Under the pieces are notes generated by a model that saw only the letters and a program-made list of their open reading frames with translations, had not been told where the DNA came from and did no database searches. A stretch of DNA of 64,000 nt, from the NCBI GenBank assembly GCA_041390825.1, contig JAWKPF010000023.1:4826-68825 (forward strand), read 5' to 3'. This document shows positions 46,814-56,300 of this stretch, in pieces (within the stretch, counting starts at the first letter, position 1; each line of letters starts with the position of its first letter). The DNA is from Thermomicrobiales bacterium (GTDB lineage: Bacteria > Chloroflexota > Chloroflexia > Thermomicrobiales > UBA6265). Made by a program: the position numbers and the translations under genes.

Positions 46814-47968
46814 TCAATCGGACGGACTGCCCTTGGGCGTTGCCGTCAGAATCGAAGGAGCCTGACTCGGCACTCGATCTCCGAGTTCGATGTGCTGCGG
46901 CGCCGCCTCCGCCGTCACCGCGCGAACTTGAACGGCCGTATAACGCACGAGTAGCTCCTGGGTCAGACCCGGGGCAAACCCGAGCCGGACCAATGCTGGT
47001 TCTATCTCCTGTTGATACCCGCGAACGGCGACGTAGACGCGGTTGATTCGCTTTTCGAGCCGCAATTTGCGCAACACGGCGTCCAGCAGTCCCGCTCCCC
47101 GCTTGACCGAGTTCGGCGGAAATGTGACATCGACAGCATGCGCGCCACCTGCACTGCACACACGAACGTATGCGCCGACTCCGGACGAATCCTCGACCAA
47201 CCAGCCAGCGGTATGTTGCGCCCCGGGTCGCCGCGAGTTTTCGATGTCCCAGGCGTGCGAGGTCAGCGCTTCGGCATAGAGAACATCACGCGGCACGGAA
47301 GCGTTGTAGAGCTGATGGATCGCCCAGGTATCCGAATGCTCTTGTTCCCGCATGGAGACCTCGGCGCCCAGCGTGCGGGGAGAATCGGCCACATAGATCG
47401 TCTCGCTGGCATAGGCCGTGAATCCCGCTCCCCTGAGCGCGACGTGCGCCGTCGTCCCCGCGGTGGCCTGGGCATAGAGTCGCTTGACGCCGTGCATTCC
47501 GGCCTGGCGCACCCCCGCCAGGAGCACTTCTTCCCAGACAGGACTCGGATCGTAGACGCCAGTCGAGGCTCCCAACGCCTGCAACAACCAGCGACGATCC
47601 GGCATGGCCGGCTTGAAATCGGCAAACGCGATGACGTCTCGATTCGATTCCGCAACCATTACCACTGGGCGGTCCGATGATCCCGGCAGACGACCGGCCA
47701 CAACTGAGCTGGCCGCGCTGTATCCGCTCAAGCTGAGCTGCGGCTGCAACAATGGATAGGTCCGCTCGATACGCCCGATGCCGGGCAAGTCGGTCATCCT
47801 GGCCTGGCGGACGGCCAGCGGAAAGTGACGACTCTCGGGGGCGGCTCCCGGACTCCTGGGGGATGGAGTCGTGGAAGTGCTTTGCGGAGTGGAAGCAGAC
47901 TCGCCATCCCGGGCTCGTCCGAGCGCCTGCAGATGGGTGGCGGAAGTTCGATACGACGAAGATTGCAT
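46814..47968 (-). CDS. GNAT-like domain protein
   Basis: About 384 aa from the ATG at 47968. The region from about 55 onward (VRQARMTDLPGIGRIERTYP, then VYVADSPRTLGAEVSMRE) resembles two divergent GNAT halves; a clear acetyl-CoA RxxGxG/A loop is not seen. The first 50 residues are Ser/Thr/Pro-rich. Such degenerate GNAT pairs are common in Chloroflexota by impression. Substrate unknown; it may not be an active enzyme. Confidence 0.5.
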   Translation of the reverse strand: MQSSSYRTSATHLQALGRARDGESASTPQSTSTTPSPRSPGAAPESRHFPLAVRQARMTDLPGIGRIERTYPLLQPQLSLSGYSAASSVVAGRLPGSSDRPVVMVAESNRDVIAFADFKPAMPDRRWLLQALGASTGVYDPSPVWEEVLLAGVRQAGMHGVKRLYAQATAGTTAHVALRGAGFTAYASETIYVADSPRTLGAEVSMREQEHSDTWAIHQLYNASVPRDVLYAEALTSHAWDIENSRRPGAQHTAGWLVEDSSGVGAYVRVCSAGGAHAVDVTFPPNSVKRGAGLLDAVLRKLRLEKRINRVYVAVRGYQQEIEPALVRLGFAPGLTQELLVRYTAVQVRAVTAEAAPQHIELGDRVPSQAPSILTATPKGSPSD

Positions 47969-48057
47969 TGATCTGATTCTACGCCTGGAAAGAGGGGCAA
48001 ACAAATACGAAATGATGAAAAAATGTACGCAAAGAAGGATGATCTGCGCGTAAAGCG

Positions 48058-48666
48058 CTACAGGGTCCGCCGACCGGCCAACGCGCGCGCCAGCGTGACA
48101 TCGTCCGCGTACTCCAGATCGCCTCCGGCCGGCAGCCCGGTGGCGGGACGGGTCACCCGCACCCCGAGCGGCACCAACATGCTATGCAGGATGGAAGCGG
48201 TTGCCTCTCCCGGCATGTCCAGGTTGGTTGCCAGGATCACCTCATCCGGTTTTTCCGTCTTCACCCGCTCGATCAGTTCGGCGATCCGTAGCTTGCCAGG
48301 ACCAATCCCGTCGATCGGCGAAATGGCCCCGTGCAGGACGTGATACTTTCCCCGAAACTGTCCGGTTCGGTCCAGCGCCAGCACATCCAGCGGCTCCTCC
48401 ACCACACAAATGATGGGATCGCGCGTCGGGTCGGTGCAGATAGCGCACGGCTCTGTTTCGGTGATGTTGAAACACCGCGAACAGAAGAAGACCCGCTCCT
48501 TCACCGTCAGGATCGCGTCCGCCAGTGCGACCGCTTCTTCTCGCGGCCCCCGCAGAATCGAAAACGCCAACCGCGATGCCGTCTTCGGGCCAATTCCTGG
48601 CAGCCGGCCAAGTTCTTCGATCAGATCGGAAACGGGTTTGACGGATATCCCGGAGGATGACGACAA
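48058..48666 (-). CDS. recR: Recombination mediator RecR
   Basis: About 202 aa from a TTG at 48666, which has AAAGG seven bases upstream and gives the family length; the frame is longer upstream. It shows the helix-hairpin-helix RLPGIGPKTASRLAF (about 21-35), zinc motif CSRCFNITETEPCAIC (about 61-76) and Toprim domain (VVEEPLDVLALDRTG, then LATNLDMPGEATAS). It acts with RecO and RecF at gaps. The usual dnaX-ybaB neighbours are absent. Confidence 0.92.
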   Translation of the reverse strand: MSSSSGISVKPVSDLIEELGRLPGIGPKTASRLAFSILRGPREEAVALADAILTVKERVFFCSRCFNITETEPCAICTDPTRDPIICVVEEPLDVLALDRTGQFRGKYHVLHGAISPIDGIGPGKLRIAELIERVKTEKPDEVILATNLDMPGEATASILHSMLVPLGVRVTRPATGLPAGGDLEYADDVTLARALAGRRTL

Positions 48667-48735
48667 GAGCGGACCTTTCAGCAGGATTCGAACTGTCCCA
48701 GGCCAGCGCGCAACCAACCCGAACAGGTGTACGAA

Positions 48736-50979
48736 TTATACGTCCATGTCAAGGACTGGACGACCTTTGATCCCGTCTGCCGGCCCGATCACCCCGTCAT
48801 CCTCCATCTGCTCGATCAAGCGCGCCGCCCGGTTGTAGCCGATGCGTAAGCGACGCTGCAGCATGGACGCGGACGCCACCCCCTGTTCGCGCACCACCGC
48901 CAGTGCCTTCTCCATCAATGGATCGTCCTCGTAGCCGCCTTCGCTGGTGACCACCCCGGATGAGCTCGGCAGATTGAGCCACTCCTCGGCGTACTGGGGA
49001 ATTGGCGTCACCGCGTGCCAGTGGCCCACGATGTAGTGCACGTCGTTGTCTTCCACGAACGCGCCCTGGATACGCACCGGCTTGGCGGCGTCCGGCGGCA
49101 GATAGAGCATGTCACCGCGTCCCAGCAGCCGCTCCGCTCCCGGCATGTCCAGAATGACGCGACTGTCGGTCTGCGACGAGACGGCAAACGCGATTCGGGC
49201 CGGAACGTTCGCCTTGATGATGCCGGTGATCACATCGACCGACGGCCGCTGCGTCGCCAGGATCAGATGTATCCCCGCCGCGCGGCCCATCTGCGTCAGC
49301 CGCTGGATCAATCCCTCCACGTCCATCGGCGAGGTCAGCATCAGGTCGGCCAGTTCGTCCAGAATCACGACCAGATACGGCACGCGCTCCGCGTTCGGCT
49401 CATCCGCCATCTTCATGCGGTAGCCATCGAGATTGCGCACGCCTGCCTTCGAGAAGACGTCGTAGCGGCGCTGCATCTCGTTGACGACCAACCGCAACGC
49501 GCCAACCACCTTGTCCATCTCGGTGACGACCGGACACTGCAGATGCGGCACGCCGTTGTATCCGGTCAGTTCGACCATCTTCGGGTCGAACATCAGCAGC
49601 TTGACCTCATCGGGCGACTTCGTTAGCAGGAACGTGGAAATGATCTCGTTCAGGCAGACACTCTTGCCCGAACCAGTCGCCCCGGCGATCAGGAGATGAG
49701 GCATCTTGGTCAGATCGCCGACCACGTACCGCCCGTTCACATCGCGCCCGAGCGGCACCGGCAGCTTCGCCTTCGACTTGGCGAACTGGCTCGATTCGAT
49801 CGTTTCCCGCAGGCCGACCGTGGTGACTTGCGCATTTGGAATCTCGATCCCTACCCGCGCCATTCCCGGCACTGGCGCCTCGATGCGGATGCTCGGCGCG
49901 GCCAAAGCCAATGCCAGGTCGTTCTGCAACTCGGTGATGCGGCGCACTTTCACGCCAGTTCCCGGCTCCAGCGTGTATTGCGTCACAGCCGGTCCGGGAT
50001 TGATCTCGCGCACATGGGCGTCGACTTTGAAGCTCGCCAGCGTCTCCTCGATGAGAGTCGCCTTGTCCCCCAGTTCGGTTGTGTTGACTTCGTGACCTTC
50101 GTAGTACTTGAGCTGGCTCAGATCGGGAAGCGGCAGATTGGAGTGATTGACGATCGGAGCTTTCGCTTTCTTGATCTCGGTCTTGTCCGCCTTTTCGGTC
50201 GCCTTGGGCAGATTGATCACTGGCGGCATTGGCGGCGGCAGCACAGCCTGCTCCAGTGGTTTGCTGTCGAACGGTTTGCTCTCGACTGGCGGCTTGGCCG
50301 GGCGTGCCACCGGGATAAAGGCAGCCGTTTGTGTAACACGGTTCGACGTGTCGACAGGCTCGGATGCCGGCCGGATCCGCCGCCAGATCCCGTGCAGGTC
50401 ACGATAGAACTGCCGTGGATCAGTCCGCGTCAGGAGAAACACACCGATCCCACCCGCGAGCAGCAGGACTGCTGCGCAGGCAGGCTCTGGCAGGTAGTGA
50501 TTCAGCAGAAGCGCCAGGTTGTCCCCAATGATTCCGCCCCCGCTGCGCTTGGTCTCACCGGCAAACGCCAGCAATGCGAGCAGCGATCCACCCAGGAGCG
50601 CTCCCCCGGCGAGTTGTCCACCGGTGGGCAACGGATGCCGTTCGTCGAGCACCGCCTTGATGCCGGCCATGATGAGGAAGAGCGGAATCAGAAATGTGCC
50701 GTCGCCCGCCAGACCACGGAGCGCTTCGTAGGTCCAGCCGGTCAGCCGGCCGTCGCGCCCATGGCTCATGAGAATCCAGGCGAAGATCAACCCGAGCGCG
50801 ATTGGCGCCGCGCCCATGATTTGACGGCGCGTATCGTCTGAAAGGAACTGACCGCCGAACCGCGCGTCCCATCGCGCGCGCGCTTTGTCGCGCATGCTTG
50901 GTTCGGTGTGGGCCGGTGGCCGTCTGCGGGCCGTCGCGGCAGCGCGGGTCTGGGTTCGAGCGCGTGAAGTGGAAGCCAT
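48736..50979 (-). CDS. ftsK: DNA translocase FtsK/SpoIIIE
   Basis: About 747 aa; ATG at 50979. An N-terminal membrane domain has four or so helices (about 45-180), then a Pro/Lys-rich linker, the motor with ATGSGKSVCLNEII (about 430-445), LMFDPKMVELTGYNGVPHL and VVILDELADLM, and a C-terminal winged-helix gamma domain (VASASMLQRRLRIGYNRAARLIEQMEDDGVIG) that reads KOPS-like sites. It pumps chromosome DNA at division. A palindrome overlaps its likely promoter. Confidence 0.95.
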   Translation of the reverse strand: MASTSRARTQTRAAATARRRPPAHTEPSMRDKARARWDARFGGQFLSDDTRRQIMGAAPIALGLIFAWILMSHGRDGRLTGWTYEALRGLAGDGTFLIPLFLIMAGIKAVLDERHPLPTGGQLAGGALLGGSLLALLAFAGETKRSGGGIIGDNLALLLNHYLPEPACAAVLLLAGGIGVFLLTRTDPRQFYRDLHGIWRRIRPASEPVDTSNRVTQTAAFIPVARPAKPPVESKPFDSKPLEQAVLPPPMPPVINLPKATEKADKTEIKKAKAPIVNHSNLPLPDLSQLKYYEGHEVNTTELGDKATLIEETLASFKVDAHVREINPGPAVTQYTLEPGTGVKVRRITELQNDLALALAAPSIRIEAPVPGMARVGIEIPNAQVTTVGLRETIESSQFAKSKAKLPVPLGRDVNGRYVVGDLTKMPHLLIAGATGSGKSVCLNEIISTFLLTKSPDEVKLLMFDPKMVELTGYNGVPHLQCPVVTEMDKVVGALRLVVNEMQRRYDVFSKAGVRNLDGYRMKMADEPNAERVPYLVVILDELADLMLTSPMDVEGLIQRLTQMGRAAGIHLILATQRPSVDVITGIIKANVPARIAFAVSSQTDSRVILDMPGAERLLGRGDMLYLPPDAAKPVRIQGAFVEDNDVHYIVGHWHAVTPIPQYAEEWLNLPSSSGVVTSEGGYEDDPLMEKALAVVREQGVASASMLQRRLRIGYNRAARLIEQMEDDGVIGPADGIKGRPVLDMDV

Positions 50980-51039
50980 GAGGAATCGCCTGTCCTGGTC
51001 CTGACGCGGGACGAACAGGATCGCCAGCGCACCGAATCC

Positions 51040-51069
51040 AGTGTACGTACACTCTATCCGAAGACTATA
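51040..51069 (-). promoter_or_regulatory. ftsK promoter with palindromic operator candidate
   Basis: On the minus strand TATAGT (complement of 51064-51069) is a good -10, with only a weak -35. AGTGTACGTACACT (51040-51053), a perfect 14-bp palindrome, then lies about 10 to 24 bases downstream, overlapping the likely start region. It differs from the SOS box. Confidence 0.45.
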
Positions 51070-51270
51070 CCATGACTTTCTGTCACCCGAAAGGTGTACG
51101 GACGCCACAGATGAGCAACTGTAGTCGCTCGATCCTGGCAGTTACCCGTCCCGGCTTCTTTCCCCCCATGTTCTCCACCTTCCCAATTCTCTTCGTTGTT
51201 CCCTCCATCGCTCTCCGCGGAGTCTGAGCAAGCGTCACGCGTTCAAAGCGCACCATGCTTCTTCGATCGC

Positions 51271-51325
51271 TCCGGCCTCCAAACTCCGGCGCCGGCCTCC
51301 AAACTCCGGCCTCCGGCCTCCGGAC
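51271..51325. repeat. Short GC-rich tandem repeat before imuB
   Basis: CCGGCCTCCAAACTCCGG occurs twice (about 51273-51290 and 51293-51310), followed by partial CCGGCCTCCGG copies. It lies between ftsK and the imuB promoter in a region otherwise without a gene (51110-51384). Confidence 0.7.
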
Positions 51326-51384
51326 CCGTGCCCACCTGTCCGTACATTGGCCGTCTCCTCGCCCACAATGACCGGACAGCTTAC

Positions 51385-51413
51385 TTGCCGATACAGAACA
51401 TATGTTCTATACT
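51385..51413 (+). promoter_or_regulatory. SOS promoter of imuB with LexA box
   Basis: TTGCCG (51385-51390), 17 bases, TATACT (51408-51413). The spacer holds GAACATATGTTC (51396-51407), within the 14-bp palindrome AGAACATATGTTCT. It matches the GAAC-N4-GTTC box of Gram-positive LexA, placed where a repressor would block polymerase. About 90 bases separate it from the imuB start. Confidence 0.8.
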
Positions 51414-51501
51414 CCCGGCAAATCAATCTTCCGACCCGCGTTTCAGACGACGAGGCCCGCACCTTCGTTCGGTGTCTCGACGTGCATTTGGGAGATCTCC
51501 T

Positions 51502-52689
51502 GTGCCAGTTGCCGCGCTCATCGTCCCTCATTTCGCGCTGCGCATCTCGCTGCTCGACCAACCAGAGCTCGATGGTCTGCCACTGGTGCTCACCTCTCCG
51601 CCCAATAGCCGCACCGTGGTTACCGACTGCACTCCGGAAGCCGCCCTCCAGGGCGTGCGCCCCGGCATGCTCCTGCGGGAAGTCACCGCCCTCTGCCCAG
51701 ATGCCATCTTCATCGAACCGAATCCGGTGCGCGAATCCACCGTTTTCGACGATATCCTGCGCTCCCTGGAAACCTTTAGCCCGTCTATCGAAGCCGGACC
51801 GCCCGGATGCTGTTATGTCGACCTTCACGGTCTTCACCGGCACGATGCCTCGCCCGAAGCCGGCGCGGTGCGTCTTCTCCAGCTCATTCCGCCGGTGCTC
51901 CGTCCACGGGCCGGTATCGCTCCAGGCAAGTTCACCGCTCTTTGCGCCGCCCGCAAATCGCATCCGGGCAATACGCTGCTGATCGCGCCCGATGTCGTCA
52001 CCGCCTTCCTGGCCGACCTGCCCACGAGCTGGCTTCCCGTCGATCCAAAGACCATCGCCCGCCTGGAACGGCTGGGGTTGCGCTCCATGGGCGAGATCGC
52101 CGCGCTTCCCATGACCGCCATGCAGGCCCGCTTCGGCAAAGACGGTCGTCGTGCCTGGGAGCTCGCCAGCGGTCGGGACGATCTCACCGTCGTGCCACTC
52201 GAACGTCCCGAAACCGTTATCGAGGCCATCACCTTGCCTGCTCCGTCTACGAGCCGCGACATGCTCCTGCTCGGCATCCGCCAGCTCGTGCAGCGCGCCT
52301 TCAGGCGTCCGGAGCTCCAGCACCGCAATGTGCGCCAGGCCCAGTTGCATGTTCTGATCGAGGAGAACCGCTCCTGGGAAAAATCGCTCACCTTTCGCGA
52401 TCCCGCCGGAGCCGAGCGCATCATGGAGATCGTCGCCCATCGACTTCAGGATCTGGAGCTGCAAGGCGCCGCCGAGCGCATCGTGCTGCATCTCATCGGA
52501 CTGGTTTCCGAAACCACCCGCCAGCAATTGCTGCCCTTTCTCAAACCCAAACAGATCGCGCCGATCGGCCAGGCCATCTGTCAGCTCAAGCAACGGTATG
52601 GCGATTCCCCGCTCTATCGTGTTGTGGAGATCGAACCATGGTCAAGAATCCCGGAACGGAGATACGCCCTCATCGAGTACGACCCCTGA
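51502..52689 (+). CDS. imuB: ImuB, catalytically dead Y-family polymerase
   Basis: About 395 aa from a GTG at 51502 seven bases after GGAG; the frame is open upstream but through the promoter. Y-family layout: palm opening VPVAALIVPHFALRISLLDQ, then PPGCCYVDLHG and the HhH-thumb LERLGLRSMGEIAALPMTAM. The catalytic Asp/Glu residues of active enzymes (DMDxFF and SxDExF/L) are replaced (VPHFAL; GCCYVDL), as in ImuB. ImuB is a scaffold linking the beta clamp to DnaE2 in SOS mutagenesis. It is driven by the LexA-box promoter and followed by a 94-aa gene and dnaE2. Confidence 0.88.
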   Translation: MPVAALIVPHFALRISLLDQPELDGLPLVLTSPPNSRTVVTDCTPEAALQGVRPGMLLREVTALCPDAIFIEPNPVRESTVFDDILRSLETFSPSIEAGPPGCCYVDLHGLHRHDASPEAGAVRLLQLIPPVLRPRAGIAPGKFTALCAARKSHPGNTLLIAPDVVTAFLADLPTSWLPVDPKTIARLERLGLRSMGEIAALPMTAMQARFGKDGRRAWELASGRDDLTVVPLERPETVIEAITLPAPSTSRDMLLLGIRQLVQRAFRRPELQHRNVRQAQLHVLIEENRSWEKSLTFRDPAGAERIMEIVAHRLQDLELQGAAERIVLHLIGLVSETTRQQLLPFLKPKQIAPIGQAICQLKQRYGDSPLYRVVEIEPWSRIPERRYALIEYDP

Positions 52690-52922
52690 ATCCGCCCCGC
52701 GCGGTCACCGTGGAAACCGTCCATGGCCGGCCGGTCGCGCTCACCGACAAGCGGGGCGAACGTGTCGAAATTACGGCCATCGAGGAGGAATGGTCGATCG
52801 ACGACGAATGGTGGCGCGACCGCCTGCAACGGCACTACTTCCGTGTCTGCCTACCGCATGGCGCCATCCGCACCATCTTCCTCGACGGCGAATCGCGCCG
52901 CTGGTTCGAGCAGTCGTACTAG
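52638..52922 (+). CDS. Small ImuB-linked protein, DUF6504-like
   Basis: A 94-aa protein whose ATG follows GGAGA and overlaps the last 52 bases of imuB in another frame. It has a compact beta-rich core with VETVHGRPVALTDKRGERVE, WSIDDEWWRDRLQRHYFRV and a final FLDGESRRWF. The layout resembles small proteins called DUF6504 found next to imuB/dnaE2 in Actinobacteria, from memory and without a search. It may replace the missing ImuA as the third mutasome subunit, which is inference from position only. Confidence 0.7.
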   Translation: MVKNPGTEIRPHRVRPLNPPRAVTVETVHGRPVALTDKRGERVEITAIEEEWSIDDEWWRDRLQRHYFRVCLPHGAIRTIFLDGESRRWFEQSY

Positions 52923-52935
52923 CAACCGCCCCCAT

Positions 52936-53076
52936 CCGTGGCTGCCATCCATTCCGTAGCCGCAGCCCTCCGTGGCTGCCCATCCATTCCGTAGCCGCAG
53001 CCCTCCGTGGCTGCCCCACCCATTCCGTAGCCGCAGCCCTCCGTGGCTGCCCATCCATTCCGTAACCGCAGGGCCT
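52936..53076. repeat. Four tandem 34-36-bp repeats
   Basis: The unit begins CCGTGGCTGCC and ends GTAGCCGCAGCCCT; copies start at 52936, 52970, 53005 and 53041, the last one diverged at its end. In each unit GGCTGC can pair with GCAGCC. They lie between the 94-aa gene and dnaE2. The rest of that 400-base gap (53077-53324) has no recognised gene. Confidence 0.85.
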
Positions 53077-53324
53077 CTGCGCCCTGCGATCGACCGCAGG
53101 TCGATAACCAACCGCGCCCAAGCCAACCAACCGGTACTCGACCCAACCACAAGAGGAGCACCGAAACAACCCTATCCATCCCAATCATTCGCGGGGGATC
53201 CCACTCGATGGGGTCAACGTTCGCTCGCACCCCTCTCCGCCCCATCGTCTCCCCCTGCCTTCTCCAATCCTGGGAGAAGGCAGGGCGCCGGAGGGATGGA
53301 TGAGGCCCACATCACCTCGGAGCC

Positions 53325-56300
53325 ATGAAACCCGACTACGTCGAACTCCATTTGCATACTGCCTTCTCCTTTCTCGATGGAGCCTCCCTCCCTGAGGAGA
53401 TGATCGCGCGCGCCAAAGAGCTGGGCTATCGCGCCCTGGCAGTCACCGATCACGACGGTGTCTACGGCGCCATGGAATTCGCCAAAGCCGCCGACGCTGC
53501 CGGAATCTTCCCCATCACCGGCGCGGAAATGACGCTCACCGACGAAACCCATCTCACCCTGCTGGCCGAGAACTACACCGGCTACGCCAATCTCTGCCAA
53601 CTTATCACCGAAGCCCACCGCCTCCCCCCGGGCGCGCCCATCCAACGCCTCACATTCTCTGCTGACGAGGAAGAGGGCGGACTCGATCTCTCCTTGCGCG
53701 GTATCGGCAAACCCTATCCCCATTACCGCGCGGAGGAACGCCTCCCCCGTCTCGATCCGGAGCTGCTGGCAACCTATGGCGAAGGAATCATCCTGCTCAC
53801 CGGCTGCCGCCTCGGCAAGCTCTCCCAACTGGTCGATGCCGGCGATCTCACCGCTGCCCGTGCGCTATTGCAGCAGTACGTCGATTGGCTCGGCCGCGAC
53901 CAGGTGTTCGTCGAGCTGCAGCACAACAAGGTTCATGGCGATGTCCAGCGCATCCGCACGCTCATCCGGCTCGCGGACGAACTCGGTCTGCCCTACGTCG
54001 CCACCGGCAACGTCCACTACCACCTCCCCGACCGTCACCGTCTGCAAGACGTATTGGTTGCCATTCACCATCGCACCACCCTCGATAACTCCCATCAGCT
54101 CCGCCGCCCCAACGGCGAGTTCTATCTTCGTTCTGCCGAAGAGATGGCCCAACTCTTTCACCCGTGGCCCGAGGCGATCGCAACGACCATCCGCATCGCC
54201 GATCGTTGCCGCGCATTCGATCTTGCCAACGATCTCGCCTATGTCTTCCCGGACTACCACCCCGACGATGGCTCCGATCCGGACACCCATCTGCGCAAGG
54301 TCTGTTACGACGAGCTCTATCTGCGCTATCCGGGCGACAAAACCGAGGCGATCCGCCGGGTCGAGGAGGAGCTGCATGTCATCGCCAAGCACAAGCTGGC
54401 GGGTTTCTTCCTGCTCTATCGCGACCTGCTCATCCTGGCCGCCGAAATCGCCCTGGAAGTACGCGGCAGAAAAAGCCCACGCACCATCGCCAATCTCCCG
54501 CCCGGCCGCGGCCGCGGCTCATCCGTCAGTTCCATCGTCTGCTACCTGATCGGCCTCTCGCATGTCGATCCGATCGCGCACAATCTCTTCTTCGGCCGCT
54601 TCCTGAACGAGGAGCTCAACTCGATCCCGGATATCGATCTCGACTTTCCCCGCGAGATTCGCGAGCGCCTGATCGAGCGCGTTTATGAAACATTCGGGCA
54701 CGAAAACGCCGCCCTCGTCTGCGCTTTCTCCACCTACAAGCTGCGCAGCGCCGTGCGCGATGTTGGCAAAGCGCTTGGGTTGCCGCTGCCGGAACTCGAC
54801 AAGATCGCCAAGCTGAGCGAGCCCCGATCCGCCAAGGAGCTGGCTGGCGAGCTCGATCGCATTCCCGGCTACGCCAATCGCAAGCACGCCCCGCCCTGGT
54901 GCTACCTCATCGAGTTGTCCGAACAACTCAGCGGATTCCCTCGCCATGTCACCCAACATGTCGGCGGTATGGTCATCTCCTCTTCACCCATCAGCCGCCT
55001 GATGCCCGTGCAACCCGCGGCCATGGAAGGCCGATTCCTGGCCCAATGGGACAAGGACTCCTGCGAAGACGCCCGCGTGGTGAAAATCGACTTCCTCGCC
55101 CTCGGCATGCTTTCCCTCGTCGAGGAATGCCTGGAGCTCATTGCCAAGGAAGGAAAGCCGCCGGTCGATCTCAGCCGGATCGACTTCGAAGACCCCGCCA
55201 TCTACGAAATGATCAACGAAGGCGACACCATCGGCGTCTTCCAGATCGAGAGTCGCGCCCAGATCCAGATGCTTCCAAGAACGCGTCCGAAGAAACTGGA
55301 GGATCTTGTCGTGCAAGTCGCCATCGTGCGTCCGGGTCCCATCATCGGCGGCGCCGTCAAACCCTATGTCGAGCACCGCCAACGGGAACGCACCAGCTTC
55401 CTTCCCATCGAGCCGCATTACGACCACGCCGATCTGATCCCCGTGCTCCAGGAAACCCACGGCGTCATCCTCTATCAGGAACAGGTGGTCCAGGTCGCCA
55501 TGGCGCTCTCTGGCTTTTCCGCTGGACAGGCCGATTCCCTCCGCCGCGCCATGACCCGCAAACGTTCGGCCGAGGCTATGCTGAAGATGTGGGATGAGTT
55601 CCGCGATGGAGCCAAAGCGCGCGGTGTCCCGGTCGAGATTGCGCGCACCGTCTTCCGCAAACTCCAGGGCTTCGCCAGCTACGGGTTCCCGAAGGCGCAC
55701 GCGGTCGCCTTCGCGGTGCTTGCCTATCAATCATGCTGGTTGAAGTACTACTACCCGGCCGAGTTCCTCTGCGCGCTCATCAACAATCAACCGATGGGCT
55801 TTTATCCCAACCACGTGTTGATCAACGACGCCAAACGCCATGGCCAGCGGGTGCTCGGTCCCGATATCGAGCTCAGCTCCCTCCGCTGCACCGTCGAAAA
55901 CGGCAAGATTCGCATTGGCATTGGCTATGTGCAGGGTATGGGCGAGGAAACCGCCCGCAACGTCGTGTTGGAACGCATCGCCAATGGTCCCTATCGATCG
56001 CTGGCCGATTTCATCCGCCGCGTGCCGCTGGCAACCGAAGCGATCGAGAACCTCATCATGGTCGGCGCGTTCGACCGCTTCGGCATTGGCCGCCGGGAAG
56101 CCCTCTGGATGGTCGGGCTCTTCATTCCCTCCCGCAACGTCGGCATGGCGAAGAAAGCCGATCCTGGACGCCAGCTTTCCCTTCCCCTCCCCGTCGAGCA
56201 AGACCGGGTCGAGCTGCGCCCCATGGGTCCCTGGGAGCAGATGGCCGCCGATTACGCCATCATCGGAATGTCTCCCCGCTACCATCCGCTCGGGTTATTG

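Noticed and set aside
51235..52593. A 452-codon minus-strand frame over imuB
   Set aside because: Antisense to the Y-family protein with no recognisable motif.
52936..53076. Tandem repeats taken as a CRISPR array
   Set aside because: Units are contiguous without unique spacers, and no cas gene is present.
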